Shown here: in pieces, positions 15,775 to 24,178 of the stretch
Position numbering within the stretch: the stretch's first letter is position 1
Layout of the letters: each line of letters starts with the position of its first letter
Assembly: GCA_043746635.1 (NCBI GenBank)
Contig: JAYTQQ010000131.1
Span: 1-33,187 of the forward strand
Reading direction: 5' to 3'
Origin: JAYTQQ01 sp043746635
GTDB lineage: Bacteria; Bdellovibrionota; Bdellovibrionia; Bdellovibrionales; JAMPXM01
Length of the DNA stretch: 33,187 nucleotides
The notes under the pieces: model-generated
What the model saw: the letters and a program-made list of their open reading frames with translations, nothing else
Told to the model about the DNA's origin: nothing
Database searches by the model: none
Position numbers and translations under genes: made by a program

Positions 15775-15952
15775 AAGGTCTCTGTGGCATCAAGCACAGA
15801 AATAAAGAAACCTACAAGTATAGAGAAAGGGGACCGTCCCTGGAAATGGTGTGCAAGCTCTGCCCTCGGGATCAGAGAAGCCTAAAGTTTCTATCATGGT
15901 CACCCACCTTAATAATACCGGGTTTCTGATTTCTCTGCGCCACAGATTCCTA
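15775..15952 (+). ncRNA. ssrS: 6S RNA
   Basis: About 178 nt with the architecture of 6S RNA, the regulator that binds sigma-70 RNA polymerase holoenzyme by mimicking an open promoter. The ends form a long irregular closing stem: TCTGTGGC (15781-15788) pairs perfectly with GCCACAGA (15939-15946), and GCACAG-AAAT-AAGAAACC (from 15794) pairs with GGTTTCTGATTTCTCTGCGC (ending 15940) with a few bulges. The interior carries 6S-like landmarks: GTCCCTGG on the 5' side and GAGAAGCCTAAA followed by CACCTT on the 3' side, much like the E. coli RNA. A near-ideal promoter precedes it and eight T's (15953-15960) follow. Endpoints are estimates, since mature 6S ends may be processed. Confidence 0.85.
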
Positions 15953-16238
15953 TTTTTTTTCTTTTCTTTTTCGCAATTCTCCTTCGTAAATAAAAAATTT
16001 GTAATGAGCGCGAATCTGATTCGAGCTCCGCAATAGACAGTTTTCTTTCAACATCGGTCGTGGTGATCGAAAACTATGAACCGCTGCGGTTGCCTGAGAT
16101 TGCCTTTCCCTTCTCCCTCGCCTTTTGCCTAGATCCTCCCTGAATAGTTCCTTCCGTTGCAAAAATTTGAGAAGATAATGGCTAGAAAATCTCAAATTGA
16201 AACACCTTCGAAAAATAAGAATTGTTGAAGCCACTTTG
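15953..16238. other. Non-coding spacer between 6S RNA and the sigma-54 promoter
   Basis: No gene is supported here. It begins with a T/C-rich run (15953-15975) that probably ends 6S RNA transcription. The inverted repeat AACCG-CTG-CGGTT (16079-16091) lies about 160 bases upstream of the -24/-12 promoter, where sigma-54 activators often bind. That role is only a guess. Confidence 0.4.
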
Positions 16239-16254
16239 TGGCACCTGTGTTGCA
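16239..16254 (+). promoter_or_regulatory. Sigma-54 (-24/-12) promoter
   Basis: TGGCAC-CTGTG-TTGCA has the -24 GG and -12 GC exactly ten bases apart and matches the consensus TGGCACNNNNNTTGC(A/T) at every fixed base. Transcription would start near 16265, just before the GGAGGG ribosome binding site at 16270-16275. An exact match of this length is unlikely by chance in a window this size. A small inverted repeat, GCCAC-TTT-GTGGC (16230-16242), overlaps the -24 element. Confidence 0.8.
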
Positions 16255-16284
16255 CATTTAGACAGTACCGGAGGGCAAATCGAA

Positions 16285-18195
16285 ATGAAGCCATTTACAT
16301 CGTTTAAAGTTTTGACGCTTGTGAGTTTGATTGTTTACAGCGGGAGTGTTTTTGCTCAGGGTGCGGCGCCCTCTACTGCGGCGAACGGAGTCCTCTCTTA
16401 TGATCCCGATGCGGCCGGACAATCTCAGTTTGCGGCCTGCATGTCCAGACTCAATTTGAAACTTCAGCCAATGTATAACGCTAAAAACAAGGACTCCGCG
16501 ACGGCTTTCCCCTTTAATTTTCCCAAAATGCCGAGCGATTTGAATTACAAAACTGTTGGATCCGCGCAGTTCCCCGCCGAGTTTAACACGATCGATCCAG
16601 ACTTTTATTCAGACGTTTCGAACTGCGTGCCGAATACGATGCCAAATACTGACGGCCAATCTTGCACAAAACAAGAAAGCGAAATTGATGATGCCGTTAA
16701 GGCTCTCACAAAAGACTGCTCTCACGCACCGAAGGTAAGTTCAGATGCAGTCGGCGACTCCGACACGGCCGCAACGGCTGATTGGGTGAAAGACACGCAC
16801 GGTACTTGGGGAACCTGTCTTCAAGATGCTTACAGCTGCAATAAATTTGAATATGGCGACAATGATTCGGCTGATAGTTGCGCAGACTCTTCACTAGATG
16901 ACTTAGCAAAAAACGGCGCGAAGCCTGATGAGTTAAAATCCTATTGCCAAAATAAATATCCTGCTCAATGCGGAGCCTTGGATCGCGCAAGCTTACGAAC
17001 AACCGCTAAGGATTTGAATAGTGATTTAACTGCTGAACTTAAAGATCTCAATCGAGATCTCGCAGAAAAAAAGAAAGAACTTCAAGACAATAAAGACAAG
17101 TTAGATGCGGCGGATAAGCAACAACAAGGATTCGCGGCGAAGGCCCTGCAAGACACGAAAGATCTGCAAACTCAGTATGAGGCTCAGGTCAAAGCAAGTG
17201 GTGCACAGATTGATTCCACTTTAGAAAATAGTTACAAGCTCGTTGGAGTTTCGCAAAACGCTGTCAAGTCTGCCGCAGGTAATGTGACCGAAGCAGATGC
17301 CGCTAAGTTTGATGCTCAAAACAAATTTGCAATCGTTTGTAAGGCTCAAGCAAAAGCCAAAGCGGACAATCTGCTTCCAACGGGCGCAGTAAACTACGGT
17401 GGGCAAAACGCACTCGTAACAAGAAATGCAAGATGGCAAAAAGTCTATACTGCAACTCTGCAAAGCCTTTACGCTGACGGCACAACTTGCGATGGCGGAA
17501 ACTACGCAAATGCAACTCTCAAACTTCTCAATATGCAGAGAGCACAAGTTCAAGCTGAGGCGAATGTTCAAAAAGCTCAGAGCGATTTACAGCTAGCGAT
17601 GCAGAAAAATACGATGAAAAAAGATGACGAAAGTTTAAGTCTTTTAATTAAACAGAGAGACAAAGTGAGTCAGCTCGCGGCAAAACAAAAACAAGATTAC
17701 CAGGACATAACTACTAAAGAGTATACGCTTCGAAAGAACGCAGCCACGATGCAAGAGGATATCAATAAACTCCAAGCTAAAATCGATAACGCTCCGAAGA
17801 AAAAAGCCTGTATCCAAACGATTCGCTCGTGCTCGAACGTAGCGGGGATCCCGTCGAGCAGTTCTTCAAGTTCCGCCGCAGATGTCGCGGACGCAATGAA
17901 TGCCGTCGATAATGTCATTTCGATCTGTAAATCAGCTGCCAAAGTCTGTACCGTTGGAGCTGATAAATCACTGCCGACTAAGGAAACCAGTCTAGCTGCT
18001 TTCAACACCACATTCCCTGGTGGAACCTTGGGGAGCCCGCCGTCAGAAGACTTGCCGTTTGACACGAACAAATCAGTCTGCGCACAAGCGATCGCCTCTA
18101 AAATGGAAGAAAACGGTCCACTCAATAAATCAAAAGCGAGAATGAAGCACGCGCCAAAAACTACTACAGACGTTTCGAAGCAAAAAGGTCAATAG
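16285..18195 (+). CDS. Secreted cysteine-rich coiled-coil protein, unknown function
   Basis: A 636-residue protein with a Sec signal peptide ('VLTLVSLIVYSGSVFAQG', cleavage likely after Ala-Gln-Gly or just before). The mature part has an N-terminal domain with nine Cys, a coiled-coil ('DLTAELKDLNRDLAEKKKEL'), a middle Cys-containing segment, a second long coiled-coil ('QAEANVQKAQSDLQLAMQKN' and on), a Ser run, and a C-terminal Cys-containing tail. The total is 16 Cys, an even number consistent with disulfides in the periplasm or outside. I start at ATG 16285 because GGAGGG lies nine bases upstream and the signal peptide begins there; the frame extends upstream to 16222 through the promoter. 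It is a single-gene unit between a sigma-54 promoter and a terminator. No family recognised. Confidence 0.8.
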   Translation: MKPFTSFKVLTLVSLIVYSGSVFAQGAAPSTAANGVLSYDPDAAGQSQFAACMSRLNLKLQPMYNAKNKDSATAFPFNFPKMPSDLNYKTVGSAQFPAEFNTIDPDFYSDVSNCVPNTMPNTDGQSCTKQESEIDDAVKALTKDCSHAPKVSSDAVGDSDTAATADWVKDTHGTWGTCLQDAYSCNKFEYGDNDSADSCADSSLDDLAKNGAKPDELKSYCQNKYPAQCGALDRASLRTTAKDLNSDLTAELKDLNRDLAEKKKELQDNKDKLDAADKQQQGFAAKALQDTKDLQTQYEAQVKASGAQIDSTLENSYKLVGVSQNAVKSAAGNVTEADAAKFDAQNKFAIVCKAQAKAKADNLLPTGAVNYGGQNALVTRNARWQKVYTATLQSLYADGTTCDGGNYANATLKLLNMQRAQVQAEANVQKAQSDLQLAMQKNTMKKDDESLSLLIKQRDKVSQLAAKQKQDYQDITTKEYTLRKNAATMQEDINKLQAKIDNAPKKKACIQTIRSCSNVAGIPSSSSSSSAADVADAMNAVDNVISICKSAAKVCTVGADKSLPTKETSLAAFNTTFPGGTLGSPPSEDLPFDTNKSVCAQAIASKMEENGPLNKSKARMKHAPKTTTDVSKQKGQ

Positions 18196-18218
18196 TACGC
18201 AAGCAAAGTTTTCAACGC

Positions 18219-18240
18219 GGCCCTCAATCTGAGGGCCTTT
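18219..18240 (+). terminator. Rho-independent terminator
   Basis: GGCCCTC-AATCT-GAGGGCC forms a 7-bp GC-rich stem with a five-base loop, followed by TTT, 24 bases after the stop of the secreted coiled-coil gene. The T-run is short, but stem and position are convincing. Confidence 0.75.
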
Positions 18241-18265
18241 CGTCGCATTCACAGTCGCGCATCGC

Positions 18266-18294
18266 TTGAAAATCTGAGAAGTTCAAAGTACCAT
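18266..18294 (+). promoter_or_regulatory. Probable sigma-70 promoter for the PBP1A-uvrA genes
   Basis: TTGAAA (18266-18271) and TACCAT (18289-18294) are spaced by 17 bases, between the upstream terminator and the GTG start at 18347. The -10 is only four of six, so moderate confidence. Confidence 0.5.
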
Positions 18295-18346
18295 AGTTTG
18301 TTTCTTTTATGCGAACTGAACTCCTACAACAGAGCGAGTCTTCACT

Positions 18347-21109
18347 GTGAAATTAAAGTATTTTATCATCGGCATTTTTGTTTTGGGCTTCGTCGGGATC
18401 GGCACTGCGGCTCTTCTCTTTGTATCGGCTTCGAGCAGTCTTCCGCAAATTATGAAAGTCGAAGATTACAAGCCGCTTCTCGTCTCTGATGTCTTCGCCC
18501 GCGGCGGAGAAAAAATTGGTGAGTTTTCTCGAGAGAATCGCATTCTCGTTCCGTTTGAAAAAATTCCGAAGCTGCTCGTCAATTCTTTTATCGCGGCCGA
18601 AGATGATACCTTCTACGAACATGGCGGTCTCAATTATCTCGCGATCTTGCGCGCGTCTTTTGCGAACCTCCGCGCGGGACGAACGAAGCAAGGCGCTTCA
18701 ACAATCACGCAACAGGTTGCAAAATCTTTGCTCCTCACTTCTGAAAAGACTCTGTCTCGTAAAATTAAAGAAGCTTTGCTTTCTTACAAAATGGAGAAAA
18801 ATTTATCGAAACAAAATATTCTCTATCTGTACCTCAACCAAATTTATTTCGGTGAAGGTGCTTATGGAGTCGCGGCAGCAGCCCAAACTTACTTTCGAAA
18901 AAATATTGATGATTTGACGATCGCCGAGATGGCGATGCTGGCAGGTCTTCCGCAATCGCCAGAACGCTATGCCCCGTCGAGACATCCCCAGCAGGCCAAA
19001 GATCGTCAGAAATATGTTCTGAATCGCATGCAGATCGTCGGGTTTATTTCAAAGGAGCAAGAAGAAAAAGCCTTGAACGAACCCGTTCAAGTTTATCTCG
19101 GCAAAGAATATAAAAGTGTCGCGCCGGCTTTCGTCGAAACGCTCAGACAAATGCTAGTTCCCGAAATTGGCGAAGATGTTTTGCTCAATGAGGGTGTTAA
19201 GATTTATACGAGTCTCGACTACGCCCTCCAACAAGAGGCCAACAATCAAGTGCACGAGGGCTTAAGGGCCGTCGATAAACGCCAGGGCTACCGCGGAGTC
19301 GTGAAGCATTTGAACTCCAACGATGAGATGAACGAATTCTTGCTTAGTGGTCGCAAGAATCTCGTTCGTGAAAATGCTCCGGTTCGGATCATTGAGCCGA
19401 GCGGTAATTCTCCAAAAGATTTGCCTCTTTCGATTTTTCACAAGAAAGACGCCACTGGCAATACCGTGAGCAGTATTCCGCCTTATGTTTCAAACGGACA
19501 AATTCTTGACGCCGTTATCTCTCGCCTCGATGATAAGCTTGGCTTGACCGAAGTACGCTTCGGCGATGGCCAAGCTTTGATTGATGTCGCCGACATGGGT
19601 TGGGCGCGTAAGCCTGATCCGGCAGTGACAAGCGATGCGGCTCCCAAGATTACGAAACCGTCGCAGATTTTTAAAGAAGGCGATGTGATTCAAATTCGCA
19701 TCACCGGCGATAAATTTTCGTCGCTTCGTTTGATTCGCGAACTCACACCCGGAAAAGCGAAGCCTACTCCTGAAAGTTTGAAACTCATTCATAGCACGCA
19801 AGACTATGCGCAAGCTTTGCTTGAGCAAGAGCCGCAAACTGAGGCTTCACTCTTGTCGTTTGATCAAGTGACGCAAGAGGTGACCGCAATGGTCGGCGGC
19901 AGCGACTTTAAAACTTCGAAATACAACCGCGCCCTTCAGGCGAAACGGCAGACCGGATCTTCGTTCAAGGCCCTCGTTTATACTTCAGCTCTCGATAAAG
20001 GTTGGACTCCGGCGAGCACGGTTGCCGATACGCCCGTCGTATTTGAAGAAAAAGATACGTCGGCCGAAGAAGGCCAAGACGATATCAAAAAGTATAAGCC
20101 TCACAATTATGAAAATAAATTTATGGGCGAAATGCTTTTTCGAAATGCGCTCATTCGGTCTCTGAATATTCCGACGGTGAAGATTCTCACCGATATCGGC
20201 ATTGATTGGGCCACCCAGTATGCACGTAGACTCGGGATTTTTTCTCCGCTCGCAAATGACATCACGATGGGGCTTGGCTCGAGTGGCATCACGCTCTATG
20301 AAATGACCAAAGCCTTTTCGCAATTGGGCCGCATGGGTAAGCGCATTCGCCCGATCGTGATTCAAAGAGTCGTCGATCATTCGGGCAAAGTGATTATCGA
20401 AAAACTCTCTCTCGATAAAAAATTCGAAAAAGAGATGGAGCCTTACGACAAACAATTCGAAGAAAAACGTCTTGAAGCAATCGGCCAAAAGGTGGCTCCG
20501 CAGGCGACTCCGACGAAAGCGCCTACTCCTGCGGCCGTTGGCGGAAGTGATCAGCAAGTCGTTAATAGCGATTTACCGATTTCGAAATTTAAGTCTCCGC
20601 ATTTGTATTTTGAAGACCCAGATCAACTTATTTCTCCAGAGACGGCTTACCTCATCACGAGCATTCTTCACGGCGTGATCTTCGACGAAGGCGGCACCGG
20701 CGGAAGAGCCCGCGCTCTCAATCGTCCCGCTGCCGGCAAAACCGGAACCACCAATGGATTCTTCGATACTTGGTTCATCGGTTATACTCCGCAAATCGTG
20801 ACGGGCGTTTGGGTTGGCTTTGATCAAGAACGCACTTTAGGAGCGGGTGAAGCCGGTGCGAAAACTGCTTTGCCGATTTGGCTTGAGTTCATGAAGACCG
20901 CCCACAAAACTTTGCCGGTTTTGGATTTTCCGACTCCAAATAATATTGTTTTTGCGAACATCGATAACCAAACGGGAAAGTTAGCCTCGTCGACATCGAC
21001 CAAGATTGTTCGCCAAGCTTTCTTACGCGGAACCGAACCTAAAACATTAAACGACTCGACAAATTCAAAATCAGACGCAGATTTGATCAAAGAGGATTTG
21101 AATGAGTGA
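18347..21109 (+). CDS. mrcA: Class A penicillin-binding protein 1A (bifunctional peptidoglycan synthase)
   Basis: A 920-residue inner-membrane enzyme that polymerises glycan strands and cross-links their peptides. One N-terminal transmembrane anchor (about 4-28) is followed by the GT51 glycosyltransferase domain with catalytic Glu85 ('AAEDDTFYEHGG') and 'GASTITQQVAKSLLL'. An OB/linker region (about 300-490) leads to the transpeptidase: Ser538-Ser-Phe-Lys541, Ser605-Leu-Asn607 and Lys798-Thr-Gly800. All catalytic residues are present. A Pro/Ala-rich insert (about 700-745) lies before the last motif, longer than in many PBP1As. The start is GTG 18347 with only a weak ribosome binding site. The end overlaps uvrA by 8 bases. 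The LpoB-like protein at 136-729 is a candidate activator. Confidence 0.95.
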   Translation: MKLKYFIIGIFVLGFVGIGTAALLFVSASSSLPQIMKVEDYKPLLVSDVFARGGEKIGEFSRENRILVPFEKIPKLLVNSFIAAEDDTFYEHGGLNYLAILRASFANLRAGRTKQGASTITQQVAKSLLLTSEKTLSRKIKEALLSYKMEKNLSKQNILYLYLNQIYFGEGAYGVAAAAQTYFRKNIDDLTIAEMAMLAGLPQSPERYAPSRHPQQAKDRQKYVLNRMQIVGFISKEQEEKALNEPVQVYLGKEYKSVAPAFVETLRQMLVPEIGEDVLLNEGVKIYTSLDYALQQEANNQVHEGLRAVDKRQGYRGVVKHLNSNDEMNEFLLSGRKNLVRENAPVRIIEPSGNSPKDLPLSIFHKKDATGNTVSSIPPYVSNGQILDAVISRLDDKLGLTEVRFGDGQALIDVADMGWARKPDPAVTSDAAPKITKPSQIFKEGDVIQIRITGDKFSSLRLIRELTPGKAKPTPESLKLIHSTQDYAQALLEQEPQTEASLLSFDQVTQEVTAMVGGSDFKTSKYNRALQAKRQTGSSFKALVYTSALDKGWTPASTVADTPVVFEEKDTSAEEGQDDIKKYKPHNYENKFMGEMLFRNALIRSLNIPTVKILTDIGIDWATQYARRLGIFSPLANDITMGLGSSGITLYEMTKAFSQLGRMGKRIRPIVIQRVVDHSGKVIIEKLSLDKKFEKEMEPYDKQFEEKRLEAIGQKVAPQATPTKAPTPAAVGGSDQQVVNSDLPISKFKSPHLYFEDPDQLISPETAYLITSILHGVIFDEGGTGGRARALNRPAAGKTGTTNGFFDTWFIGYTPQIVTGVWVGFDQERTLGAGEAGAKTALPIWLEFMKTAHKTLPVLDFPTPNNIVFANIDNQTGKLASSTSTKIVRQAFLRGTEPKTLNDSTNSKSDADLIKEDLNE

Positions 21110-24100
21110 TTCTGGCTCTGATAAAATTCAAAAACGCAAATCGATTCAGATTTGGGGAATCAAGCAGAACAACCTCAAAAATGTCGATGTCGAAATTCCG
21201 CTTGGATCGTTTACCGTTATTTGCGGACCGAGCGGTTCTGGTAAAAGTTCGCTTGCCTTTGAGACTCTGTACGCCGAAGGTCAGCGCCGTTACATCGAAT
21301 CACTGAACAACTATGCTCGCCAATTTTTAGGAAAAGCTCCGAAGCCTGATATCGAAGGTATCAATAATATTCCTCCGGCGATTGCGATTGAACAAAAAAA
21401 TTCGGTTAAGACCTCTCGCTCAAGCGTTGGTACGACAACTGAAGTGATCGATTATCTGCGTTTACTCTACGAAAAAATTGGCCGCGCGTACTGCCCGACT
21501 TACGGTTTTGGAATTGAAAAAGATTCTGTTGGCGACGCGTCTAGAAAAGCGCTCGCTGCGTTTACCGATATGCGGGGCTACGTTTTGTCTCCTGTTTATT
21601 CTGCCGGCCGAACTTTGACGACGGCCCAACTTCACAAGATGATTTTGCAAGAAGGCTTTACCCGTATTTATATTCCGAACGGGATGATCGACCCAGGTGA
21701 AGCGAACGCAAAGGGCACTGGTAAAAAAGCGAAGGCCGCAAAAATTAAGCCGCTGAAAGCGCAGAAGTCTGTCGCACTGGGCGCTATGCTCGCCTCTTCG
21801 CCCGCTTGCCAAGATCCTTCGGCGCGGAGACCGATAGGAAAAATTCTGGATGTGACTCCAAAGACATTGAAAGAAATTCCTGACTCGGATTTCTACATCG
21901 TCATCGATCGCTTGCAGTTTACGAAATCAGAAGAGGGCCGTCTCGCCGATTCAATGGGTGTCGCTTACCGAAGTACGCTCAAGTTTAATCCACATATCAC
22001 GAGCGGCAGATCCTCGGTTCTAAGTACCGACGGCAAACATGTGAATTACTCCGAAGAAAACTCTTGTTCTGTCTGCGGATTTAATTTTCCGTCGATTACG
22101 TCGAGCCTTTTTAGTTTTAACAATCCCATTGGTGCGTGCCCGACCTGCAACGGCTTCGGTAATATTCTCACACTTGATGAGAATAAAATTATTCCGAATG
22201 ATGCTTATACAATTGCCGAGGGTGCTATTCATCCGTTCACGATGCCGTCGGCAGCGAGTGATCGACGTGTCTTAAATGCTTTTTGCAAAAAGAACGGCAT
22301 TGATCTTCATACTCCTTGGAGGGACCTGCCGAAAGCTCAGCGCGACTGGGTCTGGACGGGCGACTCGAAATTTTTCGGAATCGTCGGTCTCTTCGAGTAT
22401 CTCGAAACCAAAAAATATAAAATGCATGTCCGCGTGTTTTTGTCTCGTTACAAAAGCCCTTTCTCTTGTGGAAAGTGCCACGGCACGAGACTGAGAACCG
22501 AGAGCGAATACATCAAGGTTGCGGGACGTTCGATCTCTGAACTCTCTGCTTTGACGATCGGTGAACTTTATTTGTTTTTGCAAAAGCTTGAGCTCACTCC
22601 GATGCAAAAAGAAATGGCCGGGGATATTCTTTCGCAGCTTGTTTCTCGGCTCGGCTTCTTGAGCGAAGTGGGTTGTGAATATTTAACCATTGACCGTGCG
22701 ACCCGCACACTCAGCGGCGGAGAGTTTCAGCGTCTCTCGCTAGCGAAGCAACTCGGCATGGGGCTTTCACAGACGCTCTATGTTTTAGATGAACCGACCG
22801 TTGGTCTTCATCCTCGAGATAACGATCGACTGATCGGCATTTTGAAAAAGCTCAACGCCATCGGTAACACGCTCGTCATCGTCGAACACGATCATGATGT
22901 CATCGCAAATTCGTCTCACATTATCGAACTCGGTCCCGGCTCTGGTCACCTCGGCGGAGAAATCATCTACGCAGGCCCAACCGAAGAGTTTTACGCAGCT
23001 CCGAATTCGATTACCGCTCCATTTTTAAAGCGTAATCGTAAGCCTGTTGTTGAGCGAACACCTCGCCCTGTCGATATTGAATCTTACAAATATGTTTTCG
23101 AAATTTCAGGATGTACCGGCAACAATTTAAAAAATGTTCACGCGCGTATTCCGCTGAATCGTCTCGTCACCGTGACCGGCGTTTCGGGATCTGGAAAATC
23201 AACGCTCGTTTCGCAGACATTGTATCCTGCTTTAGCCCACAAGCTCGGGCTCGAATACGAAAAGGCTCAGCCATTCAAGGCAATGTCTGGGCACGAGCAT
23301 ATCAAGAGCGTCTTGTTTATTGATCAGAGTCCTGTTGGCAAAACGGCTCGCAGTAGCCCCGTGACTTACCTAAAAATTTTTGATTCGATTCGCACGATCA
23401 TGGCTTCATCGAGCGAAGCTAAATCTCGTGGCTACACGCCCGGAACCTTCAGCCTGAACGTTGACGGTGGCAGATGCCCAGTCTGTAAGGGCCTAGGCTT
23501 TCAGATCATAGATATGATGTTCATGGATGACGTAAAGCTTATGTGCGATGCCTGCGAAGGTAAAAAGTTTCGTGGTGAAATTTTGGAGATCAAATACAAA
23601 GATCGCAATATCTACGAAATTCTCAATCTGACAGTCGCCGAAGCGATGGATTTTTTCGTTTCCTACCCGAATATTCGAAAACCGCTCTCTTTTTTGAAAG
23701 AAGTGGGTCTCGACTATATTCGCATAGGACAAGCCGCAAACACCTTTAGCGGAGGCGAATCCCAACGCCTCAAGATCGCCCGTGAGTTCATCGCGACTCA
23801 GCAGAAGGCGACCCTCTATATCCTCGATGAACCGACGACTGGCCTTCACTTTCGTGAAATCGACATGCTCATGCGGGTCCTCAACAAACTTGTTGAGGGC
23901 GGAGGCAGTGTTTTGTTGATTGAACATAATCTGGATGTTATCAGAGCCTCTGATTATGTGATTGATATCGGTCCCGAAGCTGGAAAAAACGGTGGTAAAA
24001 TCACCGCCGAAGGAAGCCCTGAACAAATCATGGCAAACAAGAACAGCCTGACGGGTCGTTATCTGAAAGAATATCTTGGTGGAGAAACTTCTGCTTCTGC

Positions 24101-24146
24101 GAAGTCTTCTTCTAAAAAGAATTCTCACGCAGTTATGTCTAAATAG
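21102..24146 (+). CDS. uvrA: UvrA, excinuclease ABC subunit A, with a Lys-rich insert
   Basis: A 1014-residue UvrA, the DNA-damage-recognising ATPase of nucleotide excision repair. The first ATPase has Walker A 'GPSGSGKSS' (42-50). The first zinc module is Cys322-x2-Cys325 and Cys346-x2-Cys349. Signature 'TLSGGEFQRLSLA' and Walker B 'LYVLDEPTVGLHPRD' follow. The second ATPase has Walker A 'GVSGSGKST', a zinc module from 'RCPVCKGLG' to 'CDACEG', 'FSGGESQRLKIA' and 'LYILDEPTTGLHF'. It is longer than the ~940-residue norm, partly from a Lys/Ala-rich insert at about 202-255, next to the UvrB-binding region. The start overlaps the PBP1A stop with GAGG upstream, so translation is coupled. It could be one of several UvrA paralogues. 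Confidence 0.95.
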   Translation: MSDSGSDKIQKRKSIQIWGIKQNNLKNVDVEIPLGSFTVICGPSGSGKSSLAFETLYAEGQRRYIESLNNYARQFLGKAPKPDIEGINNIPPAIAIEQKNSVKTSRSSVGTTTEVIDYLRLLYEKIGRAYCPTYGFGIEKDSVGDASRKALAAFTDMRGYVLSPVYSAGRTLTTAQLHKMILQEGFTRIYIPNGMIDPGEANAKGTGKKAKAAKIKPLKAQKSVALGAMLASSPACQDPSARRPIGKILDVTPKTLKEIPDSDFYIVIDRLQFTKSEEGRLADSMGVAYRSTLKFNPHITSGRSSVLSTDGKHVNYSEENSCSVCGFNFPSITSSLFSFNNPIGACPTCNGFGNILTLDENKIIPNDAYTIAEGAIHPFTMPSAASDRRVLNAFCKKNGIDLHTPWRDLPKAQRDWVWTGDSKFFGIVGLFEYLETKKYKMHVRVFLSRYKSPFSCGKCHGTRLRTESEYIKVAGRSISELSALTIGELYLFLQKLELTPMQKEMAGDILSQLVSRLGFLSEVGCEYLTIDRATRTLSGGEFQRLSLAKQLGMGLSQTLYVLDEPTVGLHPRDNDRLIGILKKLNAIGNTLVIVEHDHDVIANSSHIIELGPGSGHLGGEIIYAGPTEEFYAAPNSITAPFLKRNRKPVVERTPRPVDIESYKYVFEISGCTGNNLKNVHARIPLNRLVTVTGVSGSGKSTLVSQTLYPALAHKLGLEYEKAQPFKAMSGHEHIKSVLFIDQSPVGKTARSSPVTYLKIFDSIRTIMASSSEAKSRGYTPGTFSLNVDGGRCPVCKGLGFQIIDMMFMDDVKLMCDACEGKKFRGEILEIKYKDRNIYEILNLTVAEAMDFFVSYPNIRKPLSFLKEVGLDYIRIGQAANTFSGGESQRLKIAREFIATQQKATLYILDEPTTGLHFREIDMLMRVLNKLVEGGGSVLLIEHNLDVIRASDYVIDIGPEAGKNGGKITAEGSPEQIMANKNSLTGRYLKEYLGGETSASAKSSSKKNSHAVMSK

Positions 24147-24178
24147 CTGTTTGAAAAGTGAAGGATTGAAATCAAACT

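Noticed and set aside
15568..15885. 105-codon ORF on the plus strand
   Set aside because: It overlaps the start of the opposite small membrane gene and runs into the 6S RNA, with no ribosome binding site or family match.
19985..20557. 190-codon ORF on the minus strand
   Set aside because: Lies fully inside the PBP1A transpeptidase region, has no start signal and no recognisable protein features; a shadow of the coding strand.
23493..24128. 211-codon ORF on the minus strand
   Set aside because: Antisense to the C-terminal ATPase of uvrA, with composition expected from its reverse complement; not a gene.
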